Part shown: piece by piece, positions 25,311 to 33,700 of the stretch
Position numbering within the stretch: the first letter of the stretch is position 1
Layout of the letters: every line of letters begins with the position of its first letter
DNA from: Bradyrhizobium diversitatis
Lineage (GTDB): Bacteria > Pseudomonadota > Alphaproteobacteria > Rhizobiales > Xanthobacteraceae
DNA: 64,000 nt
Direction: 5' to 3'
NCBI RefSeq assembly: GCF_016031635.1
Contig: NZ_JACEGD010000027.1
Location: 98,818 to 162,817 of the forward strand
Position numbers and translations under genes: made by a program
Notes under the pieces: model-generated
Database searches by the model: none
What the model was told of the DNA's origin: nothing
Seen by the model: only the letters and a program-made list of their open reading frames with translations

Positions 25311-26369
25311 ATGTTGAAGCGCAAGATTGGCAAGATCGCTCTGGGTTTGGTCGCGGCACTGAGTGCCAGTGCTGCGCTGGCCACGGTTGCAGAAGCGCGC
25401 GACCTCACCGTCGTGTCGTGGGGCGGCGCGTATCAGGATGCGCAGAAGAAGGTCTATTTCGAGCCGTTCAAGAAAGCTTCCGGGATTCCCATGAACGACG
25501 AGTCCTGGGACGGCGGCGTCGGCGTGTTGCGCGCCAAGGTGCAGGGCGGCGCCGCCACCTGGGACGTCGTCCAGGTCGAGAGCGACGAACTGGCGGTCGG
25601 CTGCGAGGAAGGCCTGTTCGAGAAGCTGGATTATTCCAAGATCGGCGGCGAGGCCGCCTATATCCCGCCATCGGTCAACCCTTGCGGCGTCGGCGCCATC
25701 CTCTACGATTTCGTCCTCGGCTACGACAAGGACAAGTTGAAGCAGGCCCCCGGCGGATGGGCCGACTTCTTCGATACCAGGAAGATTCCGGGCAAGCGCG
25801 CCTTGCGTCAGGGCCCGAAGACCACGCTCGAAATCGCCCTCATGGCCGACGGCGTCGCGCCGAAGGACGTCTACAAGGTGCTGGCGACCGACGAAGGCAT
25901 CGATCGCGCCTTCAAGAAGCTGGACACCATCAAGGGCGACATCGTCTGGTGGAAGGCCGGCGCGCAGCCGCCGCAATTGCTCGCCTCCGGCGAGGTGGCG
26001 ATGACCTCGGTCTACAATGGCCGCATCGACACCGCGAACAAGAACGAGAAGAAGAATTTCGGCATGGTGTGGGACGGCGCGCTGTTCACCCTCGACAGCT
26101 GGGTCATCCTGAAGGGGAGCCCGAACAAGGACGCGGCCTACAAGTTCCTGGACTTCGTCGGCAAAGCGGAGAACCAGTCAAAGCTGTCGGAGAACATTGC
26201 CTATGGCACGTCGAACAAGGATGCCGCCGGACGACTCCCAGCCGCCGTCCTGAAGGATCTGCCGACCGCGCCTGACAACATCAAGAACGCGGTCGAGATC
26301 AACGTTGCCTTCTGGCTCGAGAACATCGACCGCCTGACCGAGCGCTTCAACAAATGGGCGGCGAAATAG
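25311..26369 (+). CDS. polyamine-type ABC substrate-binding protein
   Basis: A 352-residue periplasmic solute receptor of the spermidine/putrescine-binding group. A signal peptide (IALGLVAALSASAALATVAEA) precedes the mature start RDLTVVSWGGAYQDAQKK, typical of PotD-like proteins. VYNGRIDTAN and WVILKGSPNKDAAYKFLDFV are family stretches near the C-terminus. The ligand may be a polyamine or another small cation or amine; sequence alone does not decide. AAGGAAAAGGAACC gives a clear ribosome-binding site at ATG 25311. A 282-bp gap holding an inverted REP pair separates it from the first permease gene. Confidence 0.92.
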   Translation: MLKRKIGKIALGLVAALSASAALATVAEARDLTVVSWGGAYQDAQKKVYFEPFKKASGIPMNDESWDGGVGVLRAKVQGGAATWDVVQVESDELAVGCEEGLFEKLDYSKIGGEAAYIPPSVNPCGVGAILYDFVLGYDKDKLKQAPGGWADFFDTRKIPGKRALRQGPKTTLEIALMADGVAPKDVYKVLATDEGIDRAFKKLDTIKGDIVWWKAGAQPPQLLASGEVAMTSVYNGRIDTANKNEKKNFGMVWDGALFTLDSWVILKGSPNKDAAYKFLDFVGKAENQSKLSENIAYGTSNKDAAGRLPAAVLKDLPTAPDNIKNAVEINVAFWLENIDRLTERFNKWAAK

Positions 26370-26433
26370 CAAGCGACCGAACCGTTGTATGGCGCAGGCG
26401 GAGGGAAAAACGTGGCGGATAGCTCGCCCGCGG

Positions 26434-26568
26434 CGCATCCTTCGAGACGCCCGCCTACGGCGAGCCCTCAGGATGAGGTCTAAGTCTGTGGCAACGATTC
26501 TACAGGCACCGATCTCGAGGAGCCTCATCCTGAGGAGGCCGCGAAGCGGTCGTCTCGAAGGACGAGGC
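26434..26568. repeat. REP family A, inverted pair inside an operon
   Basis: The copy at 26434-26477 faces an inverted copy at 26522-26568, whose centre is CCGCGAAGCGG. It lies between the binding-protein and permease genes of the ABC operon. Such hairpins can protect upstream mRNA 3' ends and favour higher binding-protein levels. Confidence 0.85.
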
Positions 26569-26651
26569 GCCTGCTCAGGCCGCGCCGAAAGGCCACATGC
26601 AATAGCCCGCTCCGAATGGGCGAGTGATGTCCGTTCAAAAGGGCTCATGCC

Positions 26652-27914
26652 ATGACGGATGCACTCTTGACCGGCGCCGATGCGTCGACCGAGGTGCCGC
26701 TCAAGCGCCGATTGAGGCGCACCGAGCGGACACGCCAGCTCAAGGCGTTGGCGCTGGTAGCACCGCTTCTCGTCTTCCTGCTCTTCACCTTTGCCGGGCC
26801 GATCGCCGGCATGCTGTGGCGTGCGGTCGACGACCGCGAGGTCCGTCAGGTTCTGCCGAACACCTTGGCTGCGCTCGCTGGGTGGGACGGCAAGGACCTG
26901 CCGGACGAAACCGCCTACGCTGCGCTGGCAAGCGACATCCTGGCGGCGCGCGCCTCCGGCACCATCGCCATCGCAGCCAAGCGGCTGAACTACGCGCTGA
27001 ACGGCTTCCGCACGATCCTGACCAGCACGGCCCGCAACCTGAAGTCGGAGCCGGAGCGAGGGACGGCCAAGGAGACGCTGGGCAGGATCAATCCCGCTTG
27101 GCGCGACCGCGCCACCTGGACGACGATCAGGGACGCCGGCGGTCCAGTGACCAGCTTCTACCTGCTGGCGGCGCTCGACCTGACGCGGAACGTGGACGGC
27201 GCGATCGTCGCAGCCCCGCCGGACCAGGCCATCTATCGCAGCCTGTTTGCCCGCACCTTCATCATCAGCCTCAGCGTCACCGCACTCTGCCTGATCCTCG
27301 GCTTCCCGGTGGCTTATCTCCTGGCGACGCTGCCGCCGGCCCGGTCGAACCTGCTGATGATCTTCGTCCTGCTGCCGTTCTGGACGTCGCTTCTGGTCCG
27401 CACCTGCGCCTGGATCGTCCTGTTGCAGAGCAAGGGAGTCGTGAACGACAGCCTGCTGTGGCTCGGCATCGTCGACGAGCCGTTGCGCCTGATCTACAAC
27501 CGCTTCGGCGTCTGCGTGGCCATGACCCACGTTCTGTTGCCGTTCATGATCCTGCCGCTATACAGCAGCATGAAGGCGATCTCGCCTGCCTACATGCGTG
27601 CCGCCGCTTCGCTCGGCGCGCCACCCCTCACCGCCTTCCTGCGGATCTACCTGCCGCAGACCCTGCCCGGGATCGGCGCGGGAAGCCTGCTCGTTTTCAT
27701 CCTGGCGCTCGGCTACTACATCACGCCGGCCCTCGTCGGCGGCGCCGCCGACCAGATGATCAGCTACTTCATTGCGCTCTACACGACCGAGACGGCCAAT
27801 TGGGGCCTCGCTTCGGCTTTGGGTGCGGTGCTGCTGCTGGCCACCGTTCTGCTCGCCCTTGTCTACGGCAAGCTGGTGCAGGGACAGCAGGTCACGGGAG
27901 GCATGAAGAATTGA
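26652..27914 (+). CDS. ABC importer permease, first subunit (PotB-like)
   Basis: A 420-residue inner-membrane permease. The N-terminal helix (LALVAPLLVFLLFTFAGPIAG) is followed by a large ~130-residue insert (about residues 70-200), longer than in typical ~300-residue PotB proteins and probably periplasmic. The core then shows five or six helices and the EAA loop variant YMRAAASLGAPPLTAFLRIYLPQ, which contacts the ATPase. The start ATG lies in the window after the REP pair. Its stop overlaps the next gene by four bases (TTGA), implying translational coupling. Confidence 0.9.
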   Translation: MTDALLTGADASTEVPLKRRLRRTERTRQLKALALVAPLLVFLLFTFAGPIAGMLWRAVDDREVRQVLPNTLAALAGWDGKDLPDETAYAALASDILAARASGTIAIAAKRLNYALNGFRTILTSTARNLKSEPERGTAKETLGRINPAWRDRATWTTIRDAGGPVTSFYLLAALDLTRNVDGAIVAAPPDQAIYRSLFARTFIISLSVTALCLILGFPVAYLLATLPPARSNLLMIFVLLPFWTSLLVRTCAWIVLLQSKGVVNDSLLWLGIVDEPLRLIYNRFGVCVAMTHVLLPFMILPLYSSMKAISPAYMRAAASLGAPPLTAFLRIYLPQTLPGIGAGSLLVFILALGYYITPALVGGAADQMISYFIALYTTETANWGLASALGAVLLLATVLLALVYGKLVQGQQVTGGMKN

Positions 27915-28741
27915 GCGATAGCCCCTCCCTCCGCACGCCCAGCCAGCGCATCGCGTGGACCGCGACGATCATCGTCTCCACGCTGGTGTTCGTCTTCCTG
28001 ATCGCGCCGATCCTGGCGATCATGCCGCTGTCCTTCAGCTCGGGCTCGTACCTCACCTATCCGCTGCCGGGCCTCTCCTTGCGCTGGTACGACGATTTCA
28101 TCAGTTCGCCGCGCTGGATGAACTCGCTGAAGAACAGCATGATCATCGGCGTCGCCTCGACGGCGCTGTCCATGGTCCTTGGCACGACGGCCGCGCTGGG
28201 GTTGGCGCAGTGGAAGAGCCGGTTCAAGCCGCTCGTGCTGGCCTTCGTGCTGTCGCCGGTGGTCGTGCCGGGGGTCATCACCGCGGTCGGCCTGTATTTC
28301 TTCTTCGCACCGATCGGGTTGACCGGCAGTTATCTCGGCCTGATCCTGGCCCACACCGCGCTGGCGACGCCCTTCGTGGTGATCACGGTCGGTGCGACGC
28401 TGCAAAGCTTCGACACCAATCTGGCACGCGCCGCCGCCTCGCTCGGCGCCTCGCCGCTTCAGGCGTTCCGCCGCGTGATCCTGCCGCTGATCCTGCCGGG
28501 CCTGGCGTCGGGTGCGCTGTTCGCCTTCGCGACCAGCTTCGACGAGGTCGTGATCGTGCTGTTCATGGCAGGCCCCGAGCAGCGCACCCTGCCGCGCGAG
28601 ATGTTCAGCGGCATCCGCGAGAACATCAGCCCGACCATCACGGCAGCGGCGGTGATTCTAACGACGGTCTCGGTCATCCTCCTCGCCACCCTGGAAGGCC
28701 TGCGCCGGCGCAACGAACGGCTCAAGGGCACCGGGGCCTGA
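27911..28741 (+). CDS. ABC importer permease, second subunit (PotC-like)
   Basis: A 276-residue permease starting at TTG 27911, overlapping the stop of the first permease gene; GGGAGG lies nine bases upstream. Helices include TATIIVSTLVFVFLIAPILAIMP (first). SFSSGSYLTYPLPGLSLRWY is typical of PotC-like proteins, and the EAA loop is LARAAASLGASPLQAFRRVILP. It forms the membrane channel with the first permease. A 9-bp hairpin lies 55 bp after the stop. Confidence 0.9.
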   Translation: MSDSPSLRTPSQRIAWTATIIVSTLVFVFLIAPILAIMPLSFSSGSYLTYPLPGLSLRWYDDFISSPRWMNSLKNSMIIGVASTALSMVLGTTAALGLAQWKSRFKPLVLAFVLSPVVVPGVITAVGLYFFFAPIGLTGSYLGLILAHTALATPFVVITVGATLQSFDTNLARAAASLGASPLQAFRRVILPLILPGLASGALFAFATSFDEVVIVLFMAGPEQRTLPREMFSGIRENISPTITAAAVILTTVSVILLATLEGLRRRNERLKGTGA

Positions 28742-28795
28742 CCGGCGGCGTCGCAATTTCGTGGCGAGCTGCTCGCGATGGCGAAAAGACACGAC

Positions 28796-28823
28796 AGCGC
28801 GCCCAGTGAGAACCGGGCGCGCT
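28796..28823. terminator. hairpin between convergent genes
   Basis: A perfect 9-bp stem (AGCGCGCCC/GGGCGCGCT) with a 10-base loop, followed by TTCGTT on the plus strand. It probably ends the ABC operon and may also serve the convergent PRC-barrel gene. Confidence 0.65.
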
Positions 28824-28849
28824 TCGTTCAGGCAGTTACGCGAGCCGCA

Positions 28850-29365
28850 TTACTCCGAGTACTTGAACTCGGGCATGTTCTTCAGCTCGTCCTTGCTGGC
28901 GTTGAACACGGCGTGGTCCGGATACCATTTCGACGTGGACGACGTCGCGGTCGCAGCGGGCCTGTCGGTCGCAGCGCCGGTGGTGGTGGTGGTGGTCGCG
29001 CCCGGCTTGGCGCTCGTGCCGGTATAGGCGACGGCCTCGTTGACGAACTTCAGCTTCTCATAGGGCACGGCGACCAGATGCTCGCCCACGCCGAGGAAGC
29101 CACCGACGCCGATCACGGCGATCTTGATGTCGCCGTTCTTGTCCATCAGCAGATCATTGATCGTGCCGATGTTCTCGTTGGCTTCGTTGTAGACCTTCAG
29201 GCCGTCCATCTTGGACGTACGCCACTGGCCCGACGCGGTCGTGGATGTCGTGGTGGCGGCCGCGGTCGGCGCCTTGTCGGTGGTGGCGGTCGGCGCTTGC
29301 GCGAACGCGGCGGTTGCAAGAAGTGCGGTGCCGGCAAGGCCGGCGGCGATCGATTTCGTCAGCAT
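28850..29365 (-). CDS. secreted PRC-barrel domain protein
   Basis: A 171-residue exported protein. A signal peptide (MLTKSIAAGLAGTALLATAAFAQ) leads to a Thr/Ala-rich linker and one PRC-barrel domain: SKMDGLKVYNEANENIGTIN, then DLLMDKNGDIKIAVIGVGGF and EHLVAVPYEKLKF. A second Thr-rich linker precedes a C-terminal tail ending LKNMPEFKYSE. PRC barrels mediate RNA or protein contacts in other families, and periplasmic ones are often stress-related in rhizobia. ATG 29365 has GGAGAGG at a good distance. It is convergent with the ABC operon. Confidence 0.88.
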   Translation of the reverse strand: MLTKSIAAGLAGTALLATAAFAQAPTATTDKAPTAAATTTSTTASGQWRTSKMDGLKVYNEANENIGTINDLLMDKNGDIKIAVIGVGGFLGVGEHLVAVPYEKLKFVNEAVAYTGTSAKPGATTTTTTGAATDRPAATATSSTSKWYPDHAVFNASKDELKNMPEFKYSE

Positions 29366-29477
29366 GTTTGTCCTCTCCTTCACAGAAAACTCGTGCGGGG
29401 AAAACAGCGCTGATCACTTGCAGTTCCTTGCGCGCCGCAATTTCGTCGCGCAATGCGCGAGCGGGAGCCACAACTAT

Positions 29478-29500
29478 TGTTCCTGCGTCACTCAGGAACA
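29478..29500. promoter_or_regulatory. inverted repeat upstream of the PRC-barrel gene
   Basis: Eight-base arms TGTTCCTG and CAGGAACA are separated by 7 bases, 113 bp before the PRC-barrel start. It could be an operator or a hairpin at the 3' side of the neighbouring minus-strand gene. No factor is assigned. Confidence 0.35.
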
Positions 29501-29590
29501 TTTTGCGATGCACGGTTCCCCGCCGACAATCATGCGCCCTGGGCGACGCATGACCGCGGCGAGGACTGCGCCGACCTCAACTCGCTCAGG

Positions 29591-30139
29591 TCAGCTCTTG
29601 AAGTCGATCAGGAGCGCGGAGAAATCCGAGCTGCTCGATGAGCTGCCGTTGGCGCCGTAGGACGATGCCGACGATTGCGACTGTTGCAGCGCCTGCAGGA
29701 ACTGCTGGAGGATCTCGGCCGTGGTCTGGTCCGTCGAGCTGTTGCTCGAGTCCGTCGTCGTCGAATCCGAAGAGTCGTCGTCCGGCGGCGGACCGGGCGG
29801 CGGGCCGCCTGCGCCACCCGCGCCGCCCGCGAAGGCGGATTGAAACACGCTTTTCAGCTCCTCGGCCTGGTCCGAGGTCAGCGTCCCGTTCGACACTTCA
29901 TTCGAGATGAGGTCGTCGATCTTCGACTGCATCTCCTCCCTGGAGGGAGGCGCACCGCTCGACTGGTCGCTCGATCGGCTCTGCTGGAGCGCCGTGTCGA
30001 TATCGGTCAGCGCCGTCGAGAGCGCGGACTGGTCCGACGACGAGATCGTGCCGGCGGAGACTTGCGATTGCAATTCCTGCTGAAGCCGCTGGAGCGGCGA
30101 TTGATAGCTGCCGGCGGACGCCGCCGAAATCGAGGTCAT
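29591..30139 (-). CDS. Ser/Gln-rich hypothetical protein with a duplicated helical motif
   Basis: A 182-residue protein starting MTSISAASAGSYQSPLQRLQ. Two related segments suggest an internal duplication: QVSAGTISSSDQSALSTAL and EVSNGTLTSDQAEELKSVF, with the shape of a degenerate EF-hand-like or helical hairpin. A Gly/Pro spacer (GGAGGAGGPPPGPPP), an Asp/Ser/Thr tract and a Gln/Ser-rich end follow. There is no signal peptide. ACGGAGCC precedes ATG 30139. It is divergent from the OmpR-type regulator, so the 180-bp gap must hold both promoters. Function unknown. Confidence 0.75.
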   Translation of the reverse strand: MTSISAASAGSYQSPLQRLQQELQSQVSAGTISSSDQSALSTALTDIDTALQQSRSSDQSSGAPPSREEMQSKIDDLISNEVSNGTLTSDQAEELKSVFQSAFAGGAGGAGGPPPGPPPDDDSSDSTTTDSSNSSTDQTTAEILQQFLQALQQSQSSASSYGANGSSSSSSDFSALLIDFKS

Positions 30140-30319
30140 GATGGCTCCGTGGTTGTTGCGGGGTTTCGTCGCCGACCACGCCACGGTATGGTTAACGGCC
30201 TTAACGCAGTCTTGCCACTCCGCCATCCGTCGATTGCCGCTCGTTTCAGGCAACCGAACAGAAACAAATCGAAACAAAAATATTCGCCATTTGGCCCGAA
30301 TCTTGGTCAAACAAATCGC

Positions 30320-31060
30320 ATGGCCATCCCCAATCCCAACATCCTGGTCGTCGAGGACGACCGCGAAACCCGGGCGTTGATTGCGAAATATCTGCGCAGC
30401 AACGCCTGCAACGTCACCGCCGTGAGCGATGGCCGCGAGATGTCGCGGGCGATGGCCGACCATCGCGTCGACCTCATCATTCTCGACGTCATGCTGCCCG
30501 GCGAAGACGGCCTCAGCCTGTGCCGCAAGGTGCGCGCCGAATCGCAGACGCCGATCATCATGCTGACCGCGCGCGGCGAGGACGTCGATCGCATCGTCGG
30601 CCTCGAGATGGGCGCGGACGACTATCTGCCGAAGCCGTTCAACCCGCGCGAGCTGCTCGCCCGCATCAACGCGGTGCTGCGCCGACAGGCCGCGGCGCAG
30701 GCGGCGAGCGCGGTCGAAGGCGCGAGCACGCTCGCCTTCGAAGGCTGGCGCATCGATCTGCGCCTGCGCGAATTGCGCAATCCCGAGGGCGCGCGCGTTG
30801 CGGTGACCAGCGCCGAGTTCGATCTGCTCAGGACGTTCTGCGAGCGGCCGGGCCGCGTGCTGTCGCGCGACAGCCTGCTCGACCTCACGCAGGGCCGCAA
30901 CGCCGGCTCGTTCGAGCGCTCCATCGACGTGCTGGTCAGCCGCATCCGCCGCAAGATCGAGCCCAATCCGGCCGACCCCACCCTGATCAAGACGGTGCGC
31001 TCCGGCGGCTACTTGTTCACGCCGAGGACGGAAGCGGTCGCGACGCCTCTGAGCGGCTGA
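30320..31060 (+). CDS. OmpR-family response regulator
   Basis: A 246-residue regulator. The receiver domain shows the acid pair in VVEDD, the phosphoacceptor Asp56 in LIILDVMLPGEDG, and Lys105 in YLPKPF. A C-terminal winged helix follows (VTSAEFDLLRTFCERPGRVL, then FERSIDVLVSRIRRKIE, and TVRSGGYLF). It should be phosphorylated by the histidine kinase encoded 11 bp downstream. The ATG at 30320 matches the usual N-terminus; the ribosome-binding sequence is weak. The signal sensed is unknown. Confidence 0.93.
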   Translation: MAIPNPNILVVEDDRETRALIAKYLRSNACNVTAVSDGREMSRAMADHRVDLIILDVMLPGEDGLSLCRKVRAESQTPIIMLTARGEDVDRIVGLEMGADDYLPKPFNPRELLARINAVLRRQAAAQAASAVEGASTLAFEGWRIDLRLRELRNPEGARVAVTSAEFDLLRTFCERPGRVLSRDSLLDLTQGRNAGSFERSIDVLVSRIRRKIEPNPADPTLIKTVRSGGYLFTPRTEAVATPLSG

Positions 31061-31071
31061 GCCTGCCGAAG

Positions 31072-32394
31072 ATGAAGCCGCCCGGGTTCTTCCACCTCAA
31101 CGGCATCGGCGGGCAGATCGCCGCGCTGGTGCTGGCGTCGACTGTCGCGCTCCATCTCGTCGTCACCACCGCTTTCCTGATCGGCCGGCCCGACCGCCAG
31201 GAGACGCCGCCGGACGGCGCCCATCAACTGACCGATGCCGCACAGCTGCTCGGCGCGGCCGAGGCGAGCGAGCGGCCGCGCCTCGTCGCCGATCTGGCGC
31301 GCGCCTTTCCCAGGCTCGGCATCGAGATGCTGGCACCCGGCACCGCGGCCGTCGAGACGAGCGACAGTCCGCACCTGCGCGAGATGCGCCGCCACCTCCC
31401 CCCGGGCTTCAAGGCGGTGCAGCTCGCCCCGGACGGGAATGCGCGCCGCGTCGGCATCGAATTTCCCGACGGCACGGTGATCGCAGCCCGTGGCGATGGC
31501 GGCCCGCGGCCGATGTTCTGGGGCGCGCCCTGGCTGATGGCGCTGATGACCGCCTTCATCTGTGTCACCGTGCTTGGCCTGTGGGCGGCGCGTACGCTGA
31601 CGAGGCCGCTGTCGTCCTTCGCCAAGGCCGCCGAGAATTTCAGTCTCGACCGCACCTCCGAGCCGCTGCCCGAGCGCGGGCCGGAAGAGATCCGCCAGGT
31701 CGCGCGCGCGCTCAACCGCATGCAGGAGCGGATCGCGCGGCTGATGGCGGATCGCACGCGGATGCTGGCCGCGATCAGCCACGACCTGCGCACGCCGATC
31801 ACGCGGCTGCGCCTGCGTGCCGAGTTCATCGAGGACGAGGGCAACCGCAGGCGCATGCTGATCGATCTCGACCAGATGCGCTCGATGCTGGAATCGGTGC
31901 TGTCGCTGCTGCGCAACGATCGCAAGATCGAGGCCTTGACGCTGGTCGACATCGCCAGCACGCTCCAGCTCATCGCCGACCAGTTCGGCGACATGGGTCA
32001 TGTCGTGCGATACGACGGACCGGCGTCCGCGACCGCCGCCGCGCGGCCCGACGATCTGCATCGCGGCGTCACCAACCTGGTCGAGAACGCGGTCCGCTTC
32101 GGCGCCGAGGTGACGATCCGTCTCGTCGTCTCGGGCACGACGCTCGTCATCGACGTCGAGGACGACGGCCCCGGCATTTCGGATGCGCGCAAGCAGGAGA
32201 TGCTGGAGCCGTTCGTGCGCGGCGACGACGCACGCACCATGGACGAGTCCACCGGCTTCGGGCTCGGCCTCTCGATCGCGCGCGCGATCGCAATCACCCA
32301 TGGCGGCGAGCTGTCGCTGCACGACCGCGAGCCACATGGCCTGATCGTGCGGATGCGATTGCCGATCTGGCAGGAGCCGCGGCTCGCGGCTTGA
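31072..32394 (+). CDS. sensor histidine kinase
   Basis: A 440-residue EnvZ-like kinase. Helix 1 is at about residues 14-35, a periplasmic sensor region spans about 38-150, and helix 2 about 152-172. A HAMP linker follows, then the H-box AAISHDLRTPITRLRL (His237). The ATPase domain shows VTNLVENAVRFG (N-box), DDGPGIS (G1) and GFGLGLSIARAI (G2). It partners the OmpR-type regulator just upstream and lies in the same operon. Confidence 0.93.
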   Translation: MKPPGFFHLNGIGGQIAALVLASTVALHLVVTTAFLIGRPDRQETPPDGAHQLTDAAQLLGAAEASERPRLVADLARAFPRLGIEMLAPGTAAVETSDSPHLREMRRHLPPGFKAVQLAPDGNARRVGIEFPDGTVIAARGDGGPRPMFWGAPWLMALMTAFICVTVLGLWAARTLTRPLSSFAKAAENFSLDRTSEPLPERGPEEIRQVARALNRMQERIARLMADRTRMLAAISHDLRTPITRLRLRAEFIEDEGNRRRMLIDLDQMRSMLESVLSLLRNDRKIEALTLVDIASTLQLIADQFGDMGHVVRYDGPASATAAARPDDLHRGVTNLVENAVRFGAEVTIRLVVSGTTLVIDVEDDGPGISDARKQEMLEPFVRGDDARTMDESTGFGLGLSIARAIAITHGGELSLHDREPHGLIVRMRLPIWQEPRLAA

Positions 32395-32400
32395 CGCACC

Positions 32401-32616
32401 TCACGCCGCGAGCGGCGGGTGCTCGACGGCCTCATGCGGGAAGATGGCCACCGCCTCGAAGCGATAATTGCAGGCGCGGCAGGTCCAGAGGTAGGAGACG
32501 CGCCCCTCGCCCGGCTCGATCCAATCGGGCTGCGCGATCGGCGTGCCGCACTGGGCGCAAGGGTTGTGTCTGGGGATGTCGCCGGTGTGTGCACTGACGA
32601 GGCTGGCTTTTGTCAT
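32401..32616 (-). CDS. small CxxC zinc-ribbon-like protein
   Basis: A 71-residue protein with two CxxC pairs: CAQCGTPIAQPDW and WTCRACNYRFEAVAIF. Their spacing of about 27 residues suggests a zinc ribbon. GGGAGAGG precedes the ATG. It is convergent with the histidine kinase gene, six bases apart. I do not know its role; small zinc-ribbon proteins of this kind are common and uncharacterised in rhizobia. Confidence 0.8.
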   Translation of the reverse strand: MTKASLVSAHTGDIPRHNPCAQCGTPIAQPDWIEPGEGRVSYLWTCRACNYRFEAVAIFPHEAVEHPPLAA

Positions 32617-32809
32617 GGCACCTCTCCCGATTTGCAGCGCTTGCGTGCTCGCTTTCGCGAGCCGGCACGAATAGACAGGCGTGCTGTCGCGCGGGGGTCA
32701 TCCGCCCCGGAAGCCCAACTACGCCAGCTTTGAGTCGTAACGGCGGCACGGCACCGCAAAAACGTCAGCGGCGTCGTTTGGTCACATCATCGCCGTGTTC
32801 GGGGGCCTA

Positions 32810-32858
32810 AAGCATGATCCGGAAAAGTGCATCGCGGTTTTCCGAGCAGATCATGCTC
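32810..32858. repeat. palindromic repeat, family I
   Basis: The second copy of the AAGCATGATCCGGAAAAGTG palindrome, with right arm GATCATGCT. It differs from the 22018 copy by a few bases in the loop. It lies in the promoter region of the transglycosylase gene. Confidence 0.85.
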
Positions 32859-32897
32859 AAACAATAAGGCAGCCAGACCCAGGCAAGTCGGGAATAA

Positions 32898-33449
32898 ATG
32901 ATGAAAATTTTACGCGTTGCCGCGCTGCTCGCGGCCGGATCGATTTTGCCGCAGGCCGCTATTGCCGGCGAAGCCGAATATGCCGAGATGGTCGCAGCCC
33001 ATGCCCGCGCCAACGGCGTGCCGGAAGCGCTGGTGCATCGCGTCATCATGCGCGAAAGCCGCTATCAGCCGCACCTCGTCGGCCGTGGCGGCACGATCGG
33101 GCTGATGCAGATCAAGCTCGCGACCGCCCGCGGCGTCGGCTACACCGGCGATGCCGCCGGCCTGCGCGATCCCAACACCAACCTCACCTACGCGGTCAAA
33201 TACCTCGCCGGCGCCTATCGCGCCGCCAATGGCGATCATGCCCGAGCTGTGCGTTATTTCGCGGGCGGCTATTACTACGCTGCAAAGCGCCAGCGCCAGG
33301 AAGCCGTGCAACTCGCCAATGCGGGCGAGACCGTGGGTCAGCCCTGGCTCGAGCCGAACGGCAACCCGCAGCCGATGGTCGGAACCGCGCCGACGCACAG
33401 GAAGCTCGCCCAGCGCGTCCGAAACGCGCGGGCGCAGGCCCCGCGCTAA
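32898..33449 (+). CDS. lytic transglycosylase (SLT domain)
   Basis: A 183-residue periplasmic enzyme that would cleave the glycan strand of peptidoglycan. A signal peptide (VAALLAAGSILPQAAIAGEA) precedes an SLT domain. The catalytic Glu is in VIMRESRYQPHLVG, followed by GTIGLMQIKLATARGVGY, DPNTNLTYAVKYLAG and the AVRYFAGGYYYAAK end. The compact size is typical of family 1 SLT proteins in rhizobia. Two ATGs are adjacent; GGGAATAA precedes the first. A short basic tail follows the domain. Confidence 0.9.
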   Translation: MMKILRVAALLAAGSILPQAAIAGEAEYAEMVAAHARANGVPEALVHRVIMRESRYQPHLVGRGGTIGLMQIKLATARGVGYTGDAAGLRDPNTNLTYAVKYLAGAYRAANGDHARAVRYFAGGYYYAAKRQRQEAVQLANAGETVGQPWLEPNGNPQPMVGTAPTHRKLAQRVRNARAQAPR

Positions 33450-33453
33450 CCAC

Positions 33454-33533
33454 CGTCATTCCGGGGCGGTCCGTAGGACCGAACCCGGAATCTCGAGATT
33501 CCGGGTCTGGTGCTTCGCACCATCCCGGAATGA
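33454..33533. repeat. palindromic repeat, family C
   Basis: The unit runs from GTCATTCCGGGGCGG to CATCCCGGAATGAC with inner AATCTCGAGATT. It lies between the transglycosylase gene and the thiamine promoter. Confidence 0.75.
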
Positions 33534-33554
33534 CTGGCCTTGCGCCAACACGCG

Positions 33555-33582
33555 TTGACACTGCCCGCCACTGGCATACATT
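33555..33582 (+). promoter_or_regulatory. sigma-70-type promoter of the thiamine operon
   Basis: A consensus TTGACA at 33555-33560 is followed after 16 bp by TACATT at 33577-33582. A start site about 7 bases later would begin the transcript at the first base of the riboswitch. Confidence 0.65.
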
Positions 33583-33587
33583 AGCAC

Positions 33588-33698
33588 CGTTCCGAGGGGT
33601 GCTCCGAGGAGGAGCTGAGATACCGCTAAATGGGCAATAACGCCCAGGACCGCGGTGACCCTTTGAACCTGATCCGGGTCATGCCGGCGAAGGGACAG
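33588..33698 (+). promoter_or_regulatory. TPP riboswitch (thi box)
   Basis: The conserved thi-box pieces are in order: GGGGTGCTC, GCTGAGATAC, and CCTTTGAACCTGATCCGG, then GTCATGCCGGCGAAGGGA. The last helix ends directly at the AGGGACAGGG ribosome-binding stretch of thiO, so TPP binding probably blocks translation. This element controls the thiOSGE(C) genes downstream. Confidence 0.96.
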
Positions 33699-33700
33699 GG

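Noticed and set aside
29478..29530. General stress (EcfG-type) promoter GGAAC-N-GTT near the PRC-barrel gene
   Set aside because: The spacing on either strand does not match the 16-17 bp required, and the plus-strand match points away from the gene.
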